From Topomyia yanbarensis (taxonomy: Eukaryota; Arthropoda; Insecta; Diptera; Culicidae): a DNA stretch of 64,000 bases. The notes under the pieces are model-generated. The model searched no databases and was not told the origin of the DNA. It saw only the letters and a list, made by a program, of their open reading frames with translations. The number at the start of each line of letters is the position of its first letter. The stretch's first letter is position 1. This document shows, in pieces, positions 46,520-56,323 of the stretch. The position numbers were made by a program, and so were the translations under genes. The stretch spans positions 70,845,771 through 70,909,770 of the forward strand of contig NC_080672.1 of assembly GCF_030247195.1 (NCBI RefSeq), in the 5' to 3' direction.

Positions 46520-48938
46520 TTTTTACATTTCTTATAAAAGAAATGTATAGAATTCGCTCAAACTTTCAAGATTTTTTCCGAGGCCCGGAGGGCCGAGTCT
46601 TATATACCAATCGACTCAGCTCGACGATTTGGGACAATGTCTCTGTGTGTGTGTGTCTGTGTGTGTATGTAACGGACAAATTCTCATTCGTGTTTCTCAG
46701 CAATGGCTGAACCGATCTTATCCAAACCAATTTTAAATGAAAGAACTAAAAAACAGTATGAACGCTAATTATTTGTTTTTGATTCTGATGTTTAGTTTCC
46801 AAGATATGAATGTTTGAATGCGCAAAAATGGCGTTTTTTGCAGTTTTTTTTAAATTATCTGCCGAAATTGACAATGTAGATTAACAATTTATATGTTTTT
46901 AGACAGCTTTAACGAATACCTTTCGAACAAGCTATAGATTGTTGAAATCGTACTATTATCAAAAGAGATATTTAACATTAAATGCGGACGAAAGATTTTT
47001 ATCATTTCCCATAGCCAGAAATATGACCAAAAACATGTAATCTATTATTAACGCCAAAACGGCTTATTTTAGGTCAATAGTATCTTCGGAGAATTTAATG
47101 GAGGCAATATGCCCTTTCTTTTGGTATTGTGCTTTTGCTGATTAATCCCCCTATGAGTGAGATATTTTCACAATTTTTTTTGGAAGTGATTATATCGAAA
47201 TGAGGCCTTCAGCAAATTTGTAGCTCTTACTTTTGCGAATGACTTTACTGAAGAATTCAAATATCTATTTTGAATACTTTAAAAGTTATGGCTTGTTGTT
47301 TGTGGATTACTCTTTGTCGCTTATTCATTGTTCAATATAGTAATAATCCATTGAAATAAGCCAAACATTATTTCGATAAAACGAATTTTGTATTTCATTT
47401 TACTATCTACAACCGCTAGAAATAATCACCGAACACTTCCAAGTTATCTGGAAGGAACTTGATAACTTATCAGTACAAAAATGTTCATTTATGCGAACTT
47501 TCTGACTGCAATTTTGCTAACTTATAACCATCGGATCGATCTGAAACATATCGGAAAATGAGAAGCGAAATAAATAACTCCAAGCAACGGCGTAGCCAAG
47601 AGAAGGTTTTGGGGTTTAACACCATACAACCCCCCCCCCCCCCCCCCCACAACACCCAAAAAAAATTGGATTGAAGTTGAAAATTTATTGATGCAGACTG
47701 ATTTAATTCAATATTACAATAACAATTATCTGATCCGTAGATTGATAACCTGTTGTTGTAAACATCATGAGGACTTTTGATAAATTGTCGGAATGGGGTC
47801 CTGATATGTAACTGATCTCTTGGTCTTGATTTCACAGTTGTCTAATAGCATCAATATCAAATTCCTGTCTGAAAACATTCCAATAGAAAATTCCAGAGTT
47901 CTGTAATCAATCATAATCCTCAGATTTATTTTCAAATTGATCTCGTTTTTGTAGAGATGTACTGTAATAAAGGTCTTTATTTAATAGGAAGCGAAGTTAA
48001 AATTGATTTAATTCTATGAAACATAGAACTGCTCAACAAAAAATGCATAAATTTCAACAATTGCTTAAAATGTTTTTGCCTTTCTCATTCACTCTAAAAT
48101 TCGTCGATCTAATCCCGACCGGGAGGACCGAGTGTCATATGCTAATCGACTCAGTTCGTCGAGATCGGAAAATGTCTGTGTGTATGTATGTCTGTATGTA
48201 TGTGTGTGTATGTGTGTGTATGTGTGTATGTGGAAAAAATGTGACCTCTGTTAATCAGAGATGGCTGGATCGATTTGCACAAAGTTAGTATCAACTGAAA
48301 GGTACAATCTTCCCATCGGCTGCTATTGAATTTTTTATTGATTGGACTTCCGGTTCCGGAGTTACGAGTTGAAGAGTGCAATCACACAACAAATTCCCAT
48401 ATAAACTGAAATGAAAAAATTTCAAAATCAGATTTGTATTTTTGATGCCAAATGACATTATAATGCATGAAACATTGAGATTTGATGTAAACTCGAAAAA
48501 ATAACGTTTGACAAAAATTGATTTTTTTGGACTTTGGTACTTATTTGCTCTGTTACTATTTTCTGAAAAATTAATTCTGCATAATTTTAAAACTTCAAAA
48601 ATTACGGTTTCGGAATTATGCCGTTTAGACATTAAGATCGATTTTCACCAAACCCCCACCAATTGTAAAATTGGTATTGTAAAAAAACGTAAGGGCGATA
48701 CTTCAATGCTGATAGGTGGGACCGAAAAAGTAAACAATCGCCAAAGGGACTATATACTATATATACAATCATTTTGTCAATTTCAATAGCAAACACAAAT
48801 TTTAATTTAATAATTTCAAATACTTCATGAAGTTTTGGGTTTCGATCACTGAATCATGCAATCTAGGATGTAAAAAACACAATAGTTCTAAATTGGAAAT
48901 AAAACCAAGTCTGGAAATATGCACTGTTGATTTTCTTT

Positions 48939-48943
48939 GAATG
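48939..48943. repeat. 5-bp target site duplication, left (GAATG)
   Basis: GAATG before CACTATG; the second copy is at 51192-51196. Unit B has a single uninterrupted CTTTGAATGGT at about 62394-62404. Confidence 0.9.
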
Positions 48944-49683
48944 CACTATGAGTCACAAGGGCGATTTTTCGGTACAAAAATCAATAACTCCCAAACCGTT
49001 CATTTTAGAGAAATTATGTCTGAGAGAATATTTTTGGGGATTAAATTCGCTTTCTTTTAAAGTAAAATGTAGCTAGGGTGGTCCTCTCAAACATTCTTTT
49101 CGAAAAATTATTTTTCGAACAAAATGGTATAGCAAGGTACTTACTTCAGCAAAGTTGTAGAAAAATGTTTTTCAGTTAACATTTTCAAATGAATTAAAGT
49201 TATAGCACTATCGGTTTTTATGTTATAATTATTTTTATTCTTTAACTTAGGGTGTTTCTGAAAAAGTCAGTTTTTTAACTATAACTTTTTAAATAGTTAG
49301 TCTACCTTCATACTCTCTATAAAGCAATTTTAGTACTTTTCATTGCGCATATTTCTGCTGAAGAATGTGAATCGATATCATTTTTCGTTATCGAGTTACG
49401 ATCATTTTTTTTTAAATAAAAATGATAGTTTTCAATGTCCTCTAACTCAGAAGGTTGCAAAAACTAGCAGTTAAATTTGTACTCTTTTGAAAGTGCATCA
49501 AAAATACTATAAAATATTTCAAAATCAAAGTCAGCATTTTTGCCCTTCGATGTCAAATATAAACAACAACACCACGAGTCGTGACAGTTTAATTGGTATC
49601 AATCTCATTCATGAATCGAATCGCAGTAGCCAACGACTGCTTTGATCAACGCGTGTAGTGCTTTGTATTATTAGTGCTGTTAA

Positions 49684-50005
49684 AATGGATAGAATAAAGT
49701 TGTTCGATCTCTGGAAAGTGGCCAAAGGTGAAAATAAAAATAAAATAAAAGTTGTGTTTGAGGAAATAATGAGATAATTTGATGTGGGACAAAATGAAAA
49801 AAATAAGTTCACTCAGAATGCAAAAGCTGTAACAATTAAAACATGTAAAAGGTTTGATCAATTTTGGAAAGACAGTAATCGAATTGAGACGAAAGTGCTC
49901 GATAAAAATTCGAAATATTTTGAGAAGCCGTTAACAGTTCCTACAAAAGATTCAAACTTCACTTCCTCCCAAACCAGCATTCACAGAAATTCGTCGCTTA
50001 CTTAG
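49684..50005 (+). pseudogene. N-terminal transposase-like segment inside the Transib-like element
   Basis: From ATG at 49684 the frame reads MDRIKLFDLWKVAKGENKNK, then one stop after EEIMR (about 49774), then reopens. The reopened part includes NEKNKFTQNAKAVTIKTCKR and FDQFWKDSNRIETKVLDKNS, ending at a stop near 50003. The order (FDLW near the start, then a W between basic and Asn residues) resembles the N-terminus of a widespread insect protein family that I associate with Transib/RAG1-like transposases. This is recall of family pattern, not a search result. The catalytic aspartates would lie downstream and are deleted. Confidence 0.55.
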
Positions 50006-50034
50006 AACAGAATGAAGGGTAATCCTTAATTCAT

Positions 50035-50289
50035 TTGCTTTTTAAGGCAAAATGCGCTACATTTTATATTATGTCAACACTTCCATTACCAACAAGTTTC
50101 ATGAGCGAACAAGGAGCTGAGGCTCGGAACGATCGACTGAGTCACGGTAGAAATTGTTCAAGAGTCGCGAACATGGAAGATGTTTTCTTTAGAGCAATGG
50201 ACTCGTCTAATCCGGTTCTTGCAGTTAGAAGATCCCGATACAGTCAACGCACTGAAATAAGTTTAATATTAAATGAGTTAGCACTTTGA
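50035..50289 (+). pseudogene. C-terminal Transib/RAG1-like segment
   Basis: The segment FMSEQGAEARNDRLSHGRNC followed by SRVANMEDVFFRAMDSSNPV resembles the end of the RNase H-fold catalytic region in Transib transposases and RAG1. There SE...E(S/A)xNK, a run of basic residues, then (N/Y)xEDV surrounds the third catalytic Glu (E962 in RAG1). The Glu in GAEARN is the likely equivalent. About seven residues that normally follow seem deleted, and the frame ends at 50287-50289, with an Asp-rich stretch beyond it. Together with 49684-50005 this looks like an internal-deletion derivative. Confidence 0.65.
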
Positions 50290-51191
50290 GAAAAGAGACA
50301 CGATTCAGATAACTATAACGACGACGATGCTGATGATGTTGATGATTGTGATTATAATAATTATGAGGATGACGATGATAAAATAAATATCTGTCTGAGC
50401 CTAACGTTTTCAATATTTGTGTACATATATTTGACAAGCTCAAAAAATCATTTAACAACTCGACTTTTTGATCTAGTAAAGCAGGTTCTAAATGGCAATG
50501 ACCAGACCCTTAAAAACAGCCGGATGCTGAAGTCATTTAATCATAATGTTGATGTCAACATTTTTCGCTGAATGACAAAAAAGCAAAAGTTGATTTTGAG
50601 ATATTTTACAGTATTTTTGATGCCCTTTCGAAAGAGTACAAATTTAGCTGCTAGTTTTTGCAACATTCTGAGTTAGAGGTCATTGAAAACTATCATTTTT
50701 ATTTAAAAAAATGATCGTAATTCGATAACGAAAAATGATATCGATTCACATTCTTCAGCAGAAATATGCGCAATGAAAAGTACTAAAATTGCTTCATAGA
50801 GAGTATGAAGATAGACTAACTATTTAAAAAGTTATAGTTAAAAAACTGACTTTTTCCGAAACACTAAAATGACACCCTAAGATAAAGAAGAAAAATAATT
50901 ATAACATGAAAACCGATAATGCTATAATGCTATAACTTTGATGCATTAGAAAATGTTACTTGAAAAACATTTTTCTACAACTTTGCTGAAGTAAGTACCT
51001 TGCTACACCATTTAGTTCTAAACATAATTTTTCGAAAATAATGTTTGAGAGGACCACCCTAGCTACATTTTACTTTAAAAGTAAGAAAATTTAATTTCCA
51101 AAAATATTCTCTCAGACATAATTTCTCTAAAATGAACGGTTTGGAAGTTATTGATTTTTGTACCGAAAAATCGCCCTTGTGACCCATAGTG

Positions 51192-51196
51192 GAATG
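51192..51196. repeat. 5-bp target site duplication, right (GAATG)
   Basis: GAATG directly after CATAGTG, identical to 48939-48943. Confidence 0.9.
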
Positions 51197-51653
51197 GTGG
51201 GTTTTTTAAAGAAAAAGCGTTGATTTCTTAATTCTCAGTCGCGTTGGAAATTTGAGTAAAGTATAAACTTCAAATCGATTAAAAAAAATTGATTTTTTTT
51301 TTGGCTCAGTACAATATACATAACCCCTTTAGAAAAATCAGTTTTCCCACCACAATGCATTGATTGAGGAATTTAGATATTTTATTAACAGAGCATTAGC
51401 AATAATTCGTTTGTATGTCTATTTTATGGGCCATTTTTTCGCCTTCCCATTGATTTGGTTTGAGATTTCTAGCACTGATGTTGTCCTATGCTGATTTGAG
51501 TGATTCTCTGAGTCCTGCCACTATCCCATGTAGTATGTGTTATCAAAAACATCGCGAAGCATCAAGTTCTAAATGTTCTCAAACGATATAATATCCGAAG
51601 AGAGTGATAAGAGTTATAAGAAATGTCTCATCACACTGTTAGGTGGATTAAAA

Positions 51654-53096
51654 GCGTTTTTTAAATTCATAAACATTTACTATTTTACTTCGGGGGTATG
51701 GCCGACTTGTCGCTGGAATAGTAGCCGTCATTTCCTGCAATGTGGGTCTTCGAGAGCGGAAAGTGACTTTCGTCGTCCAGCACGAGTGACGTCCCGCGGT
51801 AGTTCTTCGTCATCCACCGGGTTCGATTTCACGATCGTTATCTGCTTGTCCGTGTAGGGGAACATGGGGAGACTTGACCAAGCGCAAAATTCTATTTTCG
51901 GCTATGGCGTCTTCTATTCGATTCTTAAATTGTTTTCAAAAATATTTTTATGCTTGTTTCGATCCCTTAAGGTAATTTTAAAAGTTTGGAGTGAAAAATC
52001 CTTTCCTTGCAGAAAATATTACGTGATTAATAAATTTGCATTAAATGATGTAATTTTATCAAACTTTGTATGCATATATCTACTCGACTACTAATTACTA
52101 TTAATATACCATCTTAATCCTTGTGAAGCAGTGAAATGATTTAACATAAACTGGAACATTGGAATAGTTATTACTAGAATTTACATGATGTTGAACGCAA
52201 TAACTAATGTTGGGGAGACTTGACCAAGACTTGACCAAGCAGCGATCAGCTGAAGAAAGATACAAAATTCCTAATATTTATTATGCTTTGGTATCTACTG
52301 TTAATGTTAATCACGCCATAAAAAAATCCCACCCCAAACATAAGTCTTAATATTTTAATATTTGTAAACAAAGTTAGCAACAGTAGAACTGATTTCGTGA
52401 CGTGTGAACATGCAATGCAAGCAGTACAGTTAATCCTTAAAAAGAAATGCATTAAAAAAAATTAAAATTTATCAAGTGCAACTCTTTTATATTTTTTACT
52501 GCTACCTAAGGATCTCGACAATAGGAAAAAAATAATTACAGTATGTTTTATGCCATTATTTTTTGTTATGATTTTTCAAAATTCTCTTGGTCAAGTCTCC
52601 CCACGCCTTGGTCAAGTCTCCCCGCAATGGGGAGACTTGACCAGAAAAAACGATCACAGAAAAACTTTGGTAACTTTTCAAAAATTAAATTAAAAATTCT
52701 GCAAAAATCATGAAGACGCGCAATAGCTTTGCGCATTATATCTGAATGACTTTTGAGGGATTGAAGGCTTTTTTAGAGATTTATGTAGTTTTAGCTGAAA
52801 ACCTGGTCAAGTCTCCCCATGTTCCCCTACTTGGGGGACAGAGTCTCCTTCCAATAGATGATCTCCATCTTTAGGGTTCGGTGAATCAAGATATGAGAGC
52901 AGTAATATTTTCGGCCGGCGTTACACAAACTCGTTCCGTCCTTGTTGTCGAACAGCTTTTTCAACGCTTCCTTCTTCTTCTTCGCATATATCTTTGCCGG
53001 ACGGCCGCTACCGACCTCAGAGATGCCAGGATCTGGTAAACTGTACTCACGGACACGTTTTCGTCTCAAAAATGGGCTACCATTAACGATGACCAT
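51654..53096 (-). pseudogene. Mariner transposase, N-terminal half, interrupted by a TA element
   Basis: Minus-strand start at 53096 with FLRRKRVREYSLPD and SGRPAKIYAKKKKEALKKLF, then CNAGRKYYCSHILIHRTLK, a helix-turn-helix DNA-binding region of mariner type. The frame runs to ETLSPK at 52830, where a TA element (51855-52829) begins. On the far side it resumes as YTDKQITIVKS, shifts frame and gives the first catalytic motif LVLDDESHFPLSKTHIAGND near 51783-51730. It then runs into the unit A border at about 51654. Continuity across both insertions supports one original gene. Confidence 0.8.
51855..52829. mobile_element. TA-flanked element with TAGGGGAACATGGGG TIRs
   Basis: The left end is TAGGGGAACATGGGGAGACT and the right end AGTCTCCCCATGTTCCCCTA, matching over at least 26 bases. 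The TA pairs at 51855-51856 and 52828-52829 are the target duplication, fixed independently because the mariner codons rejoin when one copy is removed. The word GGGGAGACTTGACCA occurs in both TIRs and inside at 52212-52226, 52588-52602 (inverse), 52609-52623 (inverse) and 52629-52643. No ORF of note; non-autonomous, probably mobilised by a Tc1/mariner-type transposase. Confidence 0.9.
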
Positions 53097-53271
53097 GCGT
53101 TACGTAAAACCGTACAATACGCTCGAGGAGTATTTGCTGTTTCGTCGCCATCTTCGATTGAACTGACAGCACCCAAGCTAAAAGAAACAAAAAATTTTTG
53201 GAGAAAAAAACACACTTTACTGTAATTACAGAAAGGTATTGAAATCATTCTAATTTTTTATTGAACACCCG

Positions 53272-54047
53272 TTAGCCAAACCATGCAGCGATTTAAATAT
53301 GAAGTCATCTGCAATCAGAACATTTTAATTGCCTGGCATCTTCCGTGACCAATTATTTGCTTGCAAACGCAAATATTTTTTGTTTAGGATTTAGTGTCTA
53401 TGAGAATGGCCAAGTCAGTCTATAAGATGCTAATGAGACGAAGTTGAAACGCAAATCCATAACTTCCTAAATGTTAAAATTAATACTGCTTACGGTTTTT
53501 GCGAGACTTTAACTATGTATCTGAAAATATTTACCGAGTGGAGTATATAAGGAAAAGGCACGCCGTATGGTTCGAACAGTCCGAAAGGCTGTGATAGTAT
53601 TGTGCGTATTGTTGATAAGAAGTGCCAATATTGTCTTAATTGAGTGCAGGTATGCTTGACCCGATGACAAATGAGACCCATTCGTGTTACTAATATGCGG
53701 TGATTCTATAAATTTATAAACAATATTGAGTTTGTGGCTGAGGCAGCGATGGATCTTTTCAGTCGAATAATAAGTAGCTTCCATTACCTTAGTTTTGTCA
53801 TATTCCAGCGGTGCTTAAGAAGAACAATGGATCAAACGCATTTTATGTGCGAAGAACACAAAACTAATAGAGTTTGTAAGTCGAGGATTTGCGTTATGAC
53901 TCTTATTTGGAGTGTTAGTAAGATCGTGATACTCGTCCTGAAATTCTCGTGTATAACTAGAAGTAGTTGCGGTTTTTGTAGAAACAGAAAACAAAACGTT
54001 CTCAATGAAACACGGAACTTTTTGATTTGGAAATTGAAGTTTCCATA
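53272..54047. other. Unassigned AT-rich DNA
   Basis: Overlapping short frames on both strands (53490-53784, 53734-54072) without motifs. Nothing recognised. Confidence 0.45.
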
Positions 54048-54215
54048 TTGGGACTTGCACTTGGGATTTTGAATTTTAGAACTGGTACTTGGAACTCTGG
54101 ACTTGGGACATGCGATATCTATAATTTATGCAAGTTAACTGGCTTGGGATTTACGACTTGGAACTTGGGACTTGGGACTTGAGAGTTGGGGTTCGGGGCT
54201 TGAGACTGGGGATTT
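54048..54215 (+). repeat. Degenerate GGGACTTGGAACTT simple repeat
   Basis: Variants of (T)GGGACTTGGAACTT and ACTTGGGACTTG recur about ten times over some 165 bases. Degenerate minisatellite, non-coding. Confidence 0.75.
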
Positions 54216-54297
54216 AATTCTAAAGCAGCTCTCCAAGACATCTTCAAAATCTGTTAATAATAGAATTAGTATAAACTGTGCTTTGTTCCATGTACAC

Positions 54298-55188
54298 TAG
54301 GGTGGGACAAAAATTAGATTCCAGCTCCGAGCAACTTTTTAGGTAGCATTTGGGTCCTAGAACAACTGTGCAAATTCTTAGCTCGATCGGTGAAACTATA
54401 TTTTTGCGCCCACTGTTTAAAGTTTACATGGGATTTTGTATGGGAAAATTAACTTTTACAAAATAATTCCTCCAGGAGTCGCCCATTACTTCCTAAAAAT
54501 AAATCATTATTTGGCTTTTATAGGAAATTTAACAAAGAAACAAAGTCTCGAAAACTACGAAACGATCTGACGCTTGAGAAAAAAGTTATTAAGCAGAAAC
54601 CGATTGATGCTCTGATGATTCATAAAATATTCATTTTTTCTAGCACCACTGCTGTTGGTTATCCAATTATACGCAATTTTGATTTAATCCTTTCTTAATG
54701 TGTCTAAATCGTTTATCTATACTATTTGGCCACTTCTCAAGGTTTTGAGGGATAAATTGAGGCTTCTTTTGTACATATTAAGAGGATGTTAAAATTTTTG
54801 TATATAATTAGACCGTCAGAAGCAGTGATGCTAAGAAAAGTGAAATTTTCATCAATCTTCAGGGCATCAATCGGTTTTTGCTTAATAACTTTTTCCAAAA
54901 TCATCAGAACGTTTTGCAATCTTCTAGACTTTGTTTCCTTGACAAATTTCCTATAAAAATCAGCCATCTACTTATTTTTAGGAGATAACGGGCGACTCTT
55001 GGAAGAATTAATTTCCAAAAGACAATTTAGCCCTACCAAATCCCATGTAAACTTTAAACCGTGGGCGCAAAAATATAGTTTCACCGATCGAGTTAAAAAT
55101 TTGCAGAGTTGTTCTGGGAGCTAATTTGGACCCGAAAAGTTACTCGGAGCCAAATTTTATTTTTTTCATATAACCATGTCCCACTCTA
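54298..55188. mobile_element. hAT-like foldback element 1
   Basis: The 891-bp element starts TAGGGTGGGACA and ends TGTCCCACTCTA. The exact 8-bp duplication ATGTACAC is at 54290-54297 and 55189-55196. The arms (about 54298-54664 and 54818-55188) are inverted copies, sharing words such as AGAACAACTGTGCAAATT and AAAACCGATTGATGC, around a loop of about 150 bases. The 8-bp TSD and a 5' YARNG terminus (TAGGG) fit hAT. No transposase. Its outer 27 bases at the right end match the right end of the element at 56332-62882. Confidence 0.85.
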
Positions 55189-55196
55189 ATGTACAC

Positions 55197-56323
55197 TCGC
55201 TAAGTTGTTATAAACAAATAACTGTGATGACAACCAGGTACGCTTGTGCGCTCGAAGACAACGACAACATTGTTCAACACACGCTCGGGGAGCAGAACGA
55301 AAAAAAAATGGCGAAAGTTTGGTGTCCCAGGAAACCCTTGGTGAAGAAATTTCTGAAAAAATTGGAACGAGGCTTCACAGCTTAAAAACAAAGTTTGTAT
55401 GGAGAACTAGGGGTGTTCAAGAGGAAAGATATCAATGAAAATGGTCATCTTAAATTTTCGCATAAAGTCTTACATGAAATGTTTATTACATCGAAAAAGT
55501 AATCTATGAAATTTTTTAGCACAATCGGACATCATTAAGCGGGTGCGACGTTTGAATATTGATTTTACAATATAAGAAAAAATCCAAAGAGGGGAGTATA
55601 TGAAATGTTGAAAATCGAATTTTGTTTTTTGTCGAAATATGTCTAAAAATAGCATGAAACATCAGCACCTAGTGTCGAAACAAACGAAAACCGCTAAAAA
55701 TAAATTTAAAATTTTTTTAGTCCCATGGACTTATAAATTCTTGAGAAAAATTCGAATGTTAAAAATGTCTATAAAATATCAACTTCCTTGTTTTCCGTTC
55801 TAAGTTTATAACTGATTCGCTCTAGAATACCTATCCGTCTTTCAATTCCATTGCTTTCGTTTTTCTTAGTCTCAAATTTGCCGAAAATAGTCAACAAAAT
55901 CGATACAGTAGAACCTTGCGGCAATTAAAACATAGTAACACAAAACATTAACTTGCTCACCGAAAACTAGCACACATTTCAACATTTGCTGAAAATGATG
56001 GTTTTTATGAGCATTTAGTTGTTGTTGTATTATCAATTATATGAATAGCCGCTAATTCATTGTCAAGTTGTGAGCTTGAATAGTGAAGAAAAGTAAAATA
56101 AATGCTCGAAAAATATTTTACGATCGTGCCCACATTTATTCGATGTCAAGTATCATTGAACAATTTTACAACATATAACAGCACATCTTTTGATAAAAAA
56201 ATTTACCAGGTAATCCTCCTAGAAGTAATTATAGAGAATATAATCTTCAAGCAACTTTGCTGGAGACTTAGTGTCTTCAACAAAGTTTTCGAAAGTGCTA
56301 TTTGAGACAAATTTGTTGAAGAC
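55197..56323. other. Unassigned AT-rich DNA
   Basis: Overlapping frames at 55176-55438 on both strands, no motif. Nothing recognised. Confidence 0.45.

Larger units (their letters stand above)
48944..51191 (+). mobile_element. Transib-like foldback element with about 600-bp TIRs
   Basis: The 2248-bp element starts CACTATGAGTCACAAGGGCG and ends with the inverse, CGCCCTTGTGACCCATAGTG. The arms 48944-49545 and 50575-51191 are over 90% alike by eye. The 5-bp TSD (GAATG) and the terminal heptamer CACTATG fit Transib transposons, whose ends are CACWATG and whose TSDs are 5 bp. The heptamer is related to the CACAGTG of V(D)J signal sequences. The roughly 1-kb centre contains two degraded coding segments. 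The transposase core is missing, so it is non-autonomous. An empty site survives in unit B. Confidence 0.85.
46525..51653 (+). mobile_element. Repeat unit A, inserted in the mariner and hosting the Transib-like element
   Basis: The unit begins ACATTTCTTATAAAAGAAATG and ends GTTAGGTGGATTAAA. It matches unit B (57956-62852) nearly throughout except for later insertions: 48944-51191 here, and about 59910-60670 plus about 60775-62160 in B. Without the Transib-like insert it is about 2.9 kb. It includes a GAGGCCCGGAGGGCCGAG...CGACTCAGCTCGACGA block, (TG)n microsatellites at about 46640-46672 and 48172-48233, a poly-C run at about 47629-47648, and a second CCGGGAGGACCGAG block. T5 flanks both sides here but a full TSD is not clear; in B it is exact. 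No long ORF and no obvious TIRs; class unknown. Confidence 0.75.
45828..53270 (-). mobile_element. Mariner element split by two later insertions
   Basis: Two minus-strand transposase halves lie in the right order at 51654-53096 (N-terminal) and 45927-46519 (C-terminal). Removing unit A (46525-51653) and the TA element (51855-52829) leaves about 1.3 kb, the normal mariner size. Weakly matching ends are proposed at about 45828 (AGGAGTGTTTTTTAC) and 53272 (complement ACGGGTGTTCAATAA). The ends are tentative; the shared coding continuity is the stronger evidence. Confidence 0.7.

Noticed and set aside
48172..48233. CRISPR-like array of TATG/TGTG repeats
   Set aside because: It is a TG/TATG microsatellite without spacers, found at the same place in unit B.
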